A stretch of 64,000 nt of DNA from Candidatus Litorirhabdus singularis (lineage in GTDB: Bacteria > Pseudomonadota > Gammaproteobacteria > Pseudomonadales > Halieaceae). Shown piece after piece: positions 33,233-40,667 of the stretch. Under the pieces are notes generated by a model. That model was not told the DNA's origin. It saw only the letters and a list, made by a program, of their open reading frames with translations, and searched no databases. Both the position numbers and the translations under genes were made by a program. The stretch is taken from the NCBI RefSeq assembly GCF_026262625.1, contig NZ_SHNN01000007.1:58434-122433 (forward strand), read 5' to 3'. Numbering within the stretch: the stretch's first letter is position 1; every line of letters starts with the position of its first letter.

Positions 33233-33250
33233 GGTTCGTCAGGTTCGTCG
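33233..33250 (+). repeat. Two GGTTCGTCA-type units (left copy)
   Basis: GGTTCGTCA and GGTTCGTCG followed by a TTGGTGCTGG block. The same unit is present seven times at 37202-37264, also followed by TTGGTGCTGG. The left copies end 222 bp before the cargo module's last gene. Confidence 0.8.
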
Positions 33251-33472
33251 GGTGGTATTGGTGCTGGGGCGGTAAGTCGGTGTTTGGTTTGATCACGCGC
33301 GGGCAGCGATATAGCTTGGGCTATGTTTTTGCATCTTCGATGAAATCTGACCGCTAGCTTGAGCTATTAGGGTAGCAATCGGAAAAGCCTGCCTAATTTC
33401 AATACAACTCGGCCGACAAATAGCTAGACCAGTTCTTCGAGAAATGCCGGTAGCAAAACAGCAACAGACATA

Positions 33473-34495
33473 TTATCGGACAGCGCTATTACCTTCGCCC
33501 AATGACGACCAAAAAGCCTTCGAAAACATAGTATCCATCTTAGTTTTCGGCTGAAATATATCTACCGTATAGCTCGCGAGGCCCAGGTCGCGGGTCGCAT
33601 CTTCCATGTCTAGATTTTGAATTTCCAAGCCTTCGCCCTTAGCCAAAACCTTATACCTATCAACATTGATGCGATCACCATCTACCAGAACTTTCCAAAG
33701 CTGCGCTCGGTAGTTTTTCCCCTTTATGTGCTCAAGAACTTGCTCGTAATTACGGATATCAGCAGGCGTTCCTTGCGTCTCGGAAAATGTGATGAGGTTT
33801 CGAACCTTGGCCTCTATCCATTCCGGCGACATTTGCATGCCTGAGCGTGAGGTGTGCGCTAACTGGGAAGTGTTATATTTCGATTCAACAACCAAAACCT
33901 CGCTAATAGCCCCATCACCGCGGAACTTCACAAACAATCCATCTATACCTGTAACGCCTACTTCCCCTTTTATCTTGATCCAACCTCCACGGCTATAGAA
34001 GCTCGCCATGATGCTTTCAGCTGTATCACCGGACCGTTTGGCTAAGTTTTCGAAGTTGCATTCTGGGCACCTAGCCAAATGCATAAGATGGAGCTGATTT
34101 GACGACGCGGGTTTCAATGCAGGTGATTTGGCATAGGCAGAGACATCACAACCAGCGTGTCTGAGACATTCCAAAAGGACGGCGTCGCCCCGCTCGCTGA
34201 CCTCGTGAAATCTCTTGAGATACTCCATACTTTCTATCTCATTAACTCTCTCCTCCTTCACAGCCACTTTTAGTAGCTGGGAAATGTTGACCCTCGCATT
34301 ATTGACTGGAAGATCAGAAAGCCGAATAGCGGATAGCGGCGCAGTTCCAATTCTACTTCGAAAAGAACCATGAGTGGCTTTGGGGACTTTGAGTATTTTT
34401 ACGGCCCCTGCCGGGCTACCAACGGCAAGGACTGCGGAATTCAGCAAAAAGATTGATCCTATGATCAACCCTGCGAATCCTCTAGACACTGTCAT
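33473..34495 (-). CDS. Exported PD-(D/E)XK nuclease-like protein
   Basis: A 340-residue protein with a Sec signal (FAGLIIGSIFLLNSAVLAV, cleavage near 25-28), a helical middle with CPEC (near 138), and a C-terminal alpha-beta domain carrying GIDGLFVKFRGDG and VLVVESKYN. The D-(x)n-E-x-K arrangement is the active-site pattern of PD-(D/E)XK nucleases, and the sequence style (IDGLFVK, ESKYN) is seen in nuclease toxins. An exported nuclease domain is unusual. It overlaps the upstream TPR gene by 14 bp and is the last of three genes. Activity and target are unknown. Confidence 0.75.
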   Translation of the reverse strand: MTVSRGFAGLIIGSIFLLNSAVLAVGSPAGAVKILKVPKATHGSFRSRIGTAPLSAIRLSDLPVNNARVNISQLLKVAVKEERVNEIESMEYLKRFHEVSERGDAVLLECLRHAGCDVSAYAKSPALKPASSNQLHLMHLARCPECNFENLAKRSGDTAESIMASFYSRGGWIKIKGEVGVTGIDGLFVKFRGDGAISEVLVVESKYNTSQLAHTSRSGMQMSPEWIEAKVRNLITFSETQGTPADIRNYEQVLEHIKGKNYRAQLWKVLVDGDRINVDRYKVLAKGEGLEIQNLDMEDATRDLGLASYTVDIFQPKTKMDTMFSKAFWSSLGEGNSAVR

Positions 34496-36302
34496 CGTAT
34501 TGTTTCCTATATACTTTACGACGCTCGTCGTCTTCTTTCAGTGAGTCGAGTAAAGCATTCATCTTTTTCTCAGCTACCGTTACCTTCCCATCTTTTGCAT
34601 AGCTAATTGCAATGTATACATCGATATCATTTTTAAAGTTCTGCTCAACAAACCTAGCAAACACTTCCATCTCTTGGATGGCGCTGAGGTTTTCCCGAGC
34701 CTTTTCGAAGTACCTAATCGCCTTGGCTGGCCGATCATACCTAAGATAAATAGTGCCCAGACGGAAATACACAGAAGCTTTAGTGTGAGGTGAATTATAT
34801 CTATCCTCATTGAAATCCTTCTCGAGTAAACCGATCAACGAGGACATTCTTGATTCATTTTGTGCGAAGGCTTCACCATCCCGCGAAAGATAGACCAGCT
34901 GAAGCGTGGTCGGCTCAGGAATACCTGGTTCTGCGCCAATCGAGGACTGAAGGGATTTCGCGCCCTGGTCTAACTGCCCCTGAGTAAAGTAAGAACTGGC
35001 GATAAGGTAATCGATGAAAGACGTATTTTCGTACTTCCCGCGGGATTTTTCTAGCACCTTAACCGCCTGATGAAAAGCATCGAAATCTCCAGCCTTGTGC
35101 GCCATTATCGACAACAGTATAAGGTCTTCCGGGGTAACCTCTGACTGGCCAAATTTTTCTGTGAGCAATATGCACTCCAGTAATTCAACCGCATTTGAAA
35201 GATCAGCCTTGCGATATTCTAGATAAGCGCGAGCGCTGATCAGATCATTTTCTTTGCTAGCCTCAGCGATTTTTTTCTCGTTATTTTTAATCGATTTCGC
35301 CAGGCTTTTTACGTAGTCAGATCCATCAATTTCTTCTGGCATACGAAGCTCAGAAACCAATATTAGGTCGCCCGTTTTTTTGTCTTCTGCGATCAAAATA
35401 CCGTCATAAGCCGCCAAGCCAATCCCAGTCATACTCTTTAGTGCTATACCAAAAACAGCGGCATTTTTGGCCGTGGCACTTAAACCAACAGCCGCACCCA
35501 AACCGTTCAAGACGGCTGCACCACCGATAGCATTACTTCCTACTAAACTGCCGATGGTCGAGAGTCCGGCCATGTAGGCGCCCTGACTACCGCCCCCTAC
35601 AGCCACTATCAAAGCACTCGTTCCCGGGATAACCGCTGGCGCCCCTACTCCTGCAGTAGCATATGTAATAGCAGCCGCTGCAGCCATTGAACCGCCTATT
35701 AGCAGATAGTTGAACTCGTCGGTGTCATGGAATGGTGTTGGGTACAATTCCGAAAATGTGAATTTCTTATCGGGTCGAAGATAGGCTGGAAAACGGGATT
35801 TAATTGAACTCAATTTCTGATCTGGAATTTTTTTGCAGTGTGGGCGGCTACGATATTCCTTCACTAATTCAATCGCTGCCGATGAACCAGCCAGTTCAAA
35901 TTTGGCCGAATATGATTCATTCTTCTCTGTTGGAATTTCTAGTTGAACATAGTTAGCTTTTCGGACCAGGTCTTCAATCGAGCCATACGGCTCTAGCAGT
36001 AATCGTTCGCTCGCATCTAAACATGTAACTTGAATGTCCTGATTCCCTTTGTCTGATACCAAAGTCCACTTATAGGTCTTGCTTTGTTTACAGTCCTGAC
36101 CTGGCGCAAGAAGCTCAAATCGGCATCTTTCCGTCACCGGAGGACAACGTATAGCAAGCTCAGAACCACCTTCGCTTGAGACAAAAATCGGATCTCCTGC
36201 ATCCCAACGAAGATTCTTGCGAGCTTCCTCCTCCGCTTGAGATGTGCAAGGTATTAGAATCATTGTGATAAAAATGAATATTCTTAGCCCGCCAATTTTC
36301 AT
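34482..36302 (-). CDS. Exported or membrane protein with TPR-like repeats and glycine-rich segment
   Basis: A 606-residue protein with a signal peptide (IFIFITMILIPCTSQA), an N-terminal beta-rich domain with cysteines (RCPPVTERCRF), a central glycine- and alanine-rich hydrophobic region (about 205-300, LLIGGSMAAAAAITYATAGV and following) resembling glycine zippers, and helical TPR-like repeats from about residue 340 to 590 (SVYFRLGTIYLRYDRPAKAI). It overlaps the nuclease-like gene by 14 bp. The combination suggests an envelope protein that interacts with partners through TPRs. No family recognised. Confidence 0.8.
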   Translation of the reverse strand: MKIGGLRIFIFITMILIPCTSQAEEEARKNLRWDAGDPIFVSSEGGSELAIRCPPVTERCRFELLAPGQDCKQSKTYKWTLVSDKGNQDIQVTCLDASERLLLEPYGSIEDLVRKANYVQLEIPTEKNESYSAKFELAGSSAAIELVKEYRSRPHCKKIPDQKLSSIKSRFPAYLRPDKKFTFSELYPTPFHDTDEFNYLLIGGSMAAAAAITYATAGVGAPAVIPGTSALIVAVGGGSQGAYMAGLSTIGSLVGSNAIGGAAVLNGLGAAVGLSATAKNAAVFGIALKSMTGIGLAAYDGILIAEDKKTGDLILVSELRMPEEIDGSDYVKSLAKSIKNNEKKIAEASKENDLISARAYLEYRKADLSNAVELLECILLTEKFGQSEVTPEDLILLSIMAHKAGDFDAFHQAVKVLEKSRGKYENTSFIDYLIASSYFTQGQLDQGAKSLQSSIGAEPGIPEPTTLQLVYLSRDGEAFAQNESRMSSLIGLLEKDFNEDRYNSPHTKASVYFRLGTIYLRYDRPAKAIRYFEKARENLSAIQEMEVFARFVEQNFKNDIDVYIAISYAKDGKVTVAEKKMNALLDSLKEDDERRKVYRKQYDDSV

Positions 36303-36566
36303 ACCTCTTCCCCACCACTCCGCTAACAGTTACTTCGCTGCCAAACCTATTACCAAAAATTTCTTTCTGCTAACAGAGATAGAACGTCATTTTCGCCTTT
36401 CCCGCCAATTTTAATAATGGCTCAGACCTTGCCGGCGAGAGTTGAGCCAAATCAACGCTACTCACAATAGTGAACCTATAGCCGGCATTACCTAACTAAC
36501 GACAAGTACGAATTTTTCTGCAAACAGGCCGGGCGTAAAAACTCAATAATCATAATAATTTTGAGG

Positions 36567-36980
36567 CTATCTTCCGTAACAGTACTTTCCTGCCCCATCC
36601 CGATATCCTGTCGGACAACCGCCGTCTTCCTTGACCAGGACATTCTTGGATCGCTCGCTTCCATAGCAATAAGCACCTTTCCCATTGCGATAGCCAAACG
36701 GACATTTACTGCCCGCCTTCGCGAGGACCTTGTTATAGTTCTTGGTTGATATCTTATAACAGTATGCCCCTTGCCCATTGCGATACCCGCTCGGACATTT
36801 ACTGCCAGACTTAGCGATTACACCAGAGGCAAACGAGCTGGACACGAAAACGGTAGATAGGAACAAAAATGCTGCGATCCGAAGTATAGCGATTCTTCCC
36901 ATGGTCTGGCCTCCCAAGACCAATTCAGGAAAAAGTATATCGCCTGCTAGCGAGGACTTCCTCAGTGTATGCATATACAT
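36567..36980 (-). CDS. Secreted protein with three Cys-Gly-Tyr repeats
   Basis: A 137-residue protein. After an N-terminal signal-like segment (residues 28-52, IAILRIAAFLFLSTVFVSSS) come three repeats of the pattern KxGSKCPxGYRNGxGAYCY at about residues 56, 88 and 117, each with two cysteines likely to form one disulfide. This is a small exported repeat protein. The start may be later (ATG near residue 28, 36899) giving a cleaner signal. It is the first gene of the module and lies 264 bp from the TPR gene. Confidence 0.75.
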   Translation of the reverse strand: MYMHTLRKSSLAGDILFPELVLGGQTMGRIAILRIAAFLFLSTVFVSSSFASGVIAKSGSKCPSGYRNGQGAYCYKISTKNYNKVLAKAGSKCPFGYRNGKGAYCYGSERSKNVLVKEDGGCPTGYRDGAGKYCYGR

Positions 36981-37025
36981 GTCGCAAATCGGCGCATATC
37001 TGTCGCCCTTGAACTAGTCACCTAA

Positions 37026-37099
37026 GGGGGTACTACCCCCCTTTCCCCAAACCACACCTCATCAAGTCTGCGTGAAGAAAAATCAGACAGCATTAAACC
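37026..37099 (+). repeat. Module-boundary palindrome element, copy C
   Basis: GGGGGTACTACCCCCC (37026-37041), TTT, and ATTAAACC starting at 37092, 61 nt after the core T. It closes the secreted cargo module on the right, mirroring copy B on the left. Confidence 0.75.
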
Positions 37100-37163
37100 C
37101 CTGAGCCAATCCTCTAAGCCAGCCCCGAAGCCCCAACAACAATCGAAAAACCCCGGTGGCGGC

Positions 37164-37439
37164 TTGTCAGACGCTTATAAAACAACGCTAGCCACGCACC
37201 AGGTTCGTCAGGTTCGTCAGGTTCGTCAGGTTCGTCAGGTTCGTCAGGTTCGTCAGGTTCGTCAGGCGATCTTGGTGCTGGAGACCCTGTCTGTCCGCCT
37301 GATTGATTTCATTGAAGATATCGGACAACAATCGGTGGCATCTATATGTATTGATGAGCATATTCTAGCGATTTCGTGCATTGAATTTGTCAAAAACATT
37401 TTGACGCAAATCAAAACACTGAAACCGATTTTTAATTAG
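37164..37439 (+). CDS. Doubtful 91-aa frame across the 9-bp repeats
   Basis: A TTG-started frame of 91 codons with Gln-Val-Arg repeats from the 9-bp tandem array, then a helical C-terminal part (LIDFIEDIGQQSVASICIDE). The homologous left copy is interrupted. No ribosome site is clear; it may be only the open side of a repeat. Confidence 0.25.
   Translation: MSDAYKTTLATHQVRQVRQVRQVRQVRQVRQVRQAILVLETLSVRLIDFIEDIGQQSVASICIDEHILAISCIEFVKNILTQIKTLKPIFN
37202..37264 (+). repeat. Seven GGTTCGTCA tandem repeats (right copy)
   Basis: Seven exact 9-bp units, then a TTGGTGCTGG block, homologous to the two-unit copy at 33233. A short plus-strand frame (37164-37439) runs through it (Gln-Val-Arg repeats), but I do not regard it as established; in another frame the units read Gly-Ser-Ser. 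Confidence 0.9.
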
Positions 37440-37623
37440 CCTAATAGCGTGGGTTGATGGAATCTTCAGAGGGACCTACGAGTTGACAAACTGTTGTTGA
37501 GCCAACCCAATGCAAATGGCTTAGGAGTATTTTCAGATTTTTTCCAGCTTCCAGTACCAGTCGATTCAGAGGACTAGTTTGTTCCTTCGGTTGATTTTTA
37601 AAGCAAGGGGGTAGACTAGCCCG

Positions 37624-37947
37624 GTGTTATACATCCGAAGCGCAATAATACTGCCGTTAATATCAATACTAACGGGTTGTACGGGGGGTGGCATTATGCC
37701 TCCCGTATCCCACTACGATTATCAAAGCCTGAGGTCTCACACGGCTGATGATGCAAAAACCATAAAGCTCATACATGAGCATTGCAGACAGGTGGCCTTC
37801 GATGAAGGAGGAGATCTAGTAAGCGCCGGTTTTTACACAGGAGGCCTAAACGGCTTACTGGTAGGCTGGGGTGCAGCCTTAGCGGTTCAAGGCGATAATC
37901 ACAAGAGTTGTATGTACGATAACGGATTACTTTATTACGGAGAGTAA
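37624..37947 (+). CDS. Small lipoprotein, right copy of a pair
   Basis: A 107-residue paralogue of the lipoprotein at 32763-33077. Lipobox LTGC near residue 19, then YDYQSLRSHTADDAKTIKLI, the shared TGGLNGLLVG core and KSCMYDNGLLYYGE ending. It uses a GTG start and lacks a well-placed ribosome site, so expression may be weak. Confidence 0.8.
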   Translation: MLYIRSAIILPLISILTGCTGGGIMPPVSHYDYQSLRSHTADDAKTIKLIHEHCRQVAFDEGGDLVSAGFYTGGLNGLLVGWGAALAVQGDNHKSCMYDNGLLYYGE

Positions 37948-38368
37948 TTCATGTTTCTTAAATCGATTAGTAGGGTGCTGACAAGTTAACTTATTTTCCC
38001 TGAAAAAGTGGAACTCACAAGCGATAAACCCTTATGTATAAGTACAAAATTGCGGCCAAATAGTGTACTTCCGGTCAGCCTTACCTGACTTGTGTAGCGC
38101 CAGCGCATGACCGTGAGGGAACTTGCCAGCATCACTTTCTAATGTGTGAATGGTGCAAGAGCAGAAGGGGGAGCAGCAAGGACTCAAGTGGACCTAGGGT
38201 TTCTCCCGCGGATGAGGCTGATGCTCCACAGGACCATTAAAAGCACCAGAAAAATGAAGATAAACGCTAACCATAAACTGAAGGTATAAGCTGCAACGGA
38301 ACTACTCGAAAACCCGGGAATCGCCTACAGAGCCTCAAACTTTTTAGGCACCTCTATCGAGAAGGGGC
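37948..38368 (+). other. Intergenic stretch with one dispersed repeat
   Basis: No gene seen. CTGACAAGTTAACTT (37978-37992) recurs at 40586-40600, with a third, weaker copy at 40524-40536; AAGTTAACTT is palindromic. The rest is featureless. Confidence 0.5.
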
Positions 38369-38428
38369 ATGAACACGCTTTGTCAAAAGCGTACCCACCC
38401 GGCACCATATGCAAGGACTGAAGAAATT

Positions 38429-38857
38429 ATGATAAAAACACTGAGCTTGCGGATAAAACAGGACATCACTGCCCTCAGCCGCCTGAACACACTCCCACAC
38501 GTCGCTGTGCTATTTGCCTTAGTTTCTGGAGCACAGTTTACAGAGGCGATGTATTGGATTTCAAAGGGCGCCAATATGAACCAGGAAAGTCTTCCAAACC
38601 TGGGGAGCATTCTTGTATTTCCTCTTATGTTGGCGATACTTATAAGATACAACGCAAAGAAAGATCTTGTGAGGGCGCGGGATCAGATAGGGTTCAGCAA
38701 ATTATCACTCGTATGTTTTATTTTGGGATCTTTATTACTGTCCGCGGGGATGGCTCTACCAGCGCTGCCATACCTTGCTTCTGGTGGGCCGCTCATCATT
38801 GCAGGACTACTGGCTACTCTGCTAAATAATAGGTTAAAGCTACAATCTCAAGGCTAG
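38429..38857 (+). CDS. Small membrane protein (first of a three-gene operon)
   Basis: A 142-residue protein from ATG 38429 (an in-frame ATG at 38369, also with a purine-rich upstream, would add 20 residues). Four hydrophobic segments: VAVLFALVSGAQFTEAMYWI, LGSILVFPLMLAILIRY, LSLVCFILGSLLLSAGMALP and GGPLIIAGLLATLL. The next gene starts 44 bp after the stop. No family recognised. Confidence 0.75.
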   Translation: MIKTLSLRIKQDITALSRLNTLPHVAVLFALVSGAQFTEAMYWISKGANMNQESLPNLGSILVFPLMLAILIRYNAKKDLVRARDQIGFSKLSLVCFILGSLLLSAGMALPALPYLASGGPLIIAGLLATLLNNRLKLQSQG

Positions 38858-38901
38858 AACTAAAATTGCGAAAAGAACGTCTACTGAATGAGGAAGACCA
38901 T

Positions 38902-39396
38902 ATGAAGGCAATAGCGGAAGATTTGGTTAGCGGAGAAAAAATCGAAGTAGATATTTCTGATGAAAGCCTAAAGGAACTGGAGTCTCTTGCGAAAGACAGA
39001 GTCAGCGATGAAAAACTTCAAGGCTACATTGACAATCTAGATTTATCAGCCGACGCAAAGGCATTGATCGCGTCAATACTAAGCAAAGCTGTCAAGTTAG
39101 GTGAGATGGTAATTCGGGTTGGTAAGCGAATAGTTGAGATCGTTATCTTGATTGCCTCCAAATTCCCAAATGCGACATTTGGATTGATATTAGGACTACT
39201 AGTCGGCGCCCTAGTCTCAGCTATTCCGTTAATCGGAGGTTTACTGGGCGCTTTTGTTTTACCAATTGCGGCTGCCTTCGGCCTTGCAACCGGATATATG
39301 AACGATATCAGAGACGAGAATCTAAGACAAAAGATTGCGGCGGCGTCGGCAATGTTCAATCCGCTAAGCGGAGAAGTCCATGTCGCTGGCGAATGA
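38902..39396 (+). CDS. Small protein with soluble N-domain and glycine-rich membrane helices
   Basis: A 164-residue protein from ATG 38902 (GAGGAAG upstream; an in-frame TTG at 38866 is less likely). The first 70 residues are acidic and helical; then FGLILGLLVGALVSAIPLIGG and LLGAFVLPIAAAFGLATGYM form two glycine-rich hydrophobic helices. It overlaps the next gene by 17 bp, so the two are coupled. Confidence 0.75.
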   Translation: MKAIAEDLVSGEKIEVDISDESLKELESLAKDRVSDEKLQGYIDNLDLSADAKALIASILSKAVKLGEMVIRVGKRIVEIVILIASKFPNATFGLILGLLVGALVSAIPLIGGLLGAFVLPIAAAFGLATGYMNDIRDENLRQKIAAASAMFNPLSGEVHVAGE

Positions 39397-40477
39397 ACTC
39401 GATGAATTCTTCGAGGTAGGGAATGAGGTTCTGGTACAGGAGCCTCTCAAATTCAAAGCCATGCTAGGAATAGGCGAACGCGCCTATGGACTCTTGAGAA
39501 CCAGAGAGCATATGTCAACGTTCAGTGAGGCTATTGGGGTTGGAGCGACGGCCTCTTCTGTAGCTGCCAGCGGTGCCGTGGCGAGCACATTCTTCGCCAG
39601 CAGTGGATTTATGGCCAGCACACTATCGACAATAGGTATAGGCTTTACCGCCGCAACACCAATAGGCTGGGTGATCGCTGCCGGCGTCATCTCAGGCGGA
39701 GCTTACGTTGGCGTGACCCGAATGTTCGAGAAGAGTAAGGACACTGGCTTAGTTATAGTTCCGAAATACATCAACACTCCCCTAGACGTAATAGCAGTGG
39801 CTCTCATCGAACTGATGCTCCCGGTTAGCCTAAAAATGGCGCATACCGGCGGCGGGATGACCAGCGCAGAGAGAAAAGCCATCGAGGCATACTTTGCCGA
39901 CTCCTGGGGTTACTCCTCGGGCTTTGTATCTCGGCTCGTCGAAGAATATCAGGAACAGCTAGATAGTGTATCCTACGAACGCTTGGCAGAATCACTCGGT
40001 GTCTATTGTGCTGACAGTAAAGATTGTGACAAAGAAGCAATAATGTCGGGATTCGTCACTCATCTGCGCGAGGTAATCGAAGCTGATGGAGTTGTCGACG
40101 CAGACGAGCAGGAGCAGCTTGACTATATGACCGGACTGCTAATTTCGGAGGCTCAAAGTGCCGGTGCCGGAGCGGTTGTAACGGACGCGCTATCTAATGC
40201 CGCCAGGGGCATTTCCACAGGAACAGATTACTTCATAAGCACTGGTTCACTGGCTCTAAAAAACTCCAAAAAGCTATTGCAGGAAGCGTCGGAATCAGAC
40301 ACTGCAAAAGTACTCCTAACTGAGGCCAGTCAAATGGCGGCTATGACTGGTGAAGCTGCCTCCTCGGGGTTGAAAGAGGGTAAGAGAGTTGCCTCAGAGG
40401 CAGGAGAGTTCGCCGCCTCCAAGGCAAAATCTCTCTGGAATCGATTAAAGCCCAAAGACGAGGACAAACCAACCTGA
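39380..40477 (+). CDS. Glycine-rich membrane protein with TerB-like domain
   Basis: A 365-residue protein. Residues 50-115 form a glycine- and alanine-rich hydrophobic region (ASTLSTIGIGFTAATPIGWV and following), followed by a helical domain from about residue 160 to 260 with LREVIEADGVVDADEQEQLD, the acidic D-G-V-D-E pattern of TerB-like (tellurite-resistance-type) proteins; the tail is rich in Lys/Ala/Glu repeats. TerB domains are common in defence islands with membrane partners. It closes the three-gene operon. Confidence 0.8.
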   Translation: MSLANELDEFFEVGNEVLVQEPLKFKAMLGIGERAYGLLRTREHMSTFSEAIGVGATASSVAASGAVASTFFASSGFMASTLSTIGIGFTAATPIGWVIAAGVISGGAYVGVTRMFEKSKDTGLVIVPKYINTPLDVIAVALIELMLPVSLKMAHTGGGMTSAERKAIEAYFADSWGYSSGFVSRLVEEYQEQLDSVSYERLAESLGVYCADSKDCDKEAIMSGFVTHLREVIEADGVVDADEQEQLDYMTGLLISEAQSAGAGAVVTDALSNAARGISTGTDYFISTGSLALKNSKKLLQEASESDTAKVLLTEASQMAAMTGEAASSGLKEGKRVASEAGEFAASKAKSLWNRLKPKDEDKPT

Positions 40478-40541
40478 GTGGATCTGACTGATAATAGCGC
40501 GTATCGCCATGTGGAGCATGGGTACTGACACGTTAAGGAAA

Positions 40542-40584
40542 CTGTCCATGGCGAAATACTAATTCTCCAATAGTATCAGAAGGT
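40542..40584 (+). repeat. Duplicated IS left end
   Basis: A 43-bp block (starts CTGTCCATGGCGAAATAC, ends ATCAGAAGGT) is identical to the IS left end at 40668-40710, spacing 126 bp. It is an extra copy just outside the element. Confidence 0.9.
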
Positions 40585-40647
40585 ACTGACAAGTTAACTT
40601 CCTGAAATCAGCCAAATGTAACCCCTGACCTGGACGCACCCGCCCTA

Positions 40648-40662
40648 GGGGGTACCTCCCCC
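40648..40662 (+). repeat. Module-boundary palindrome, copy D (interrupted by the IS)
   Basis: GGGGGTACCTCCCCC (40648-40662), 6 bp before the IS left end. The ATTAAACC companion seen in copies A-C is absent; the IS sits in the place where it would be. Confidence 0.7.
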
Positions 40663-40667
40663 TTCAC

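Noticed and set aside
37202..37264. Array of 9-bp direct repeats as a CRISPR
   Set aside because: The units are contiguous without spacers and far too short; no cas genes are present.
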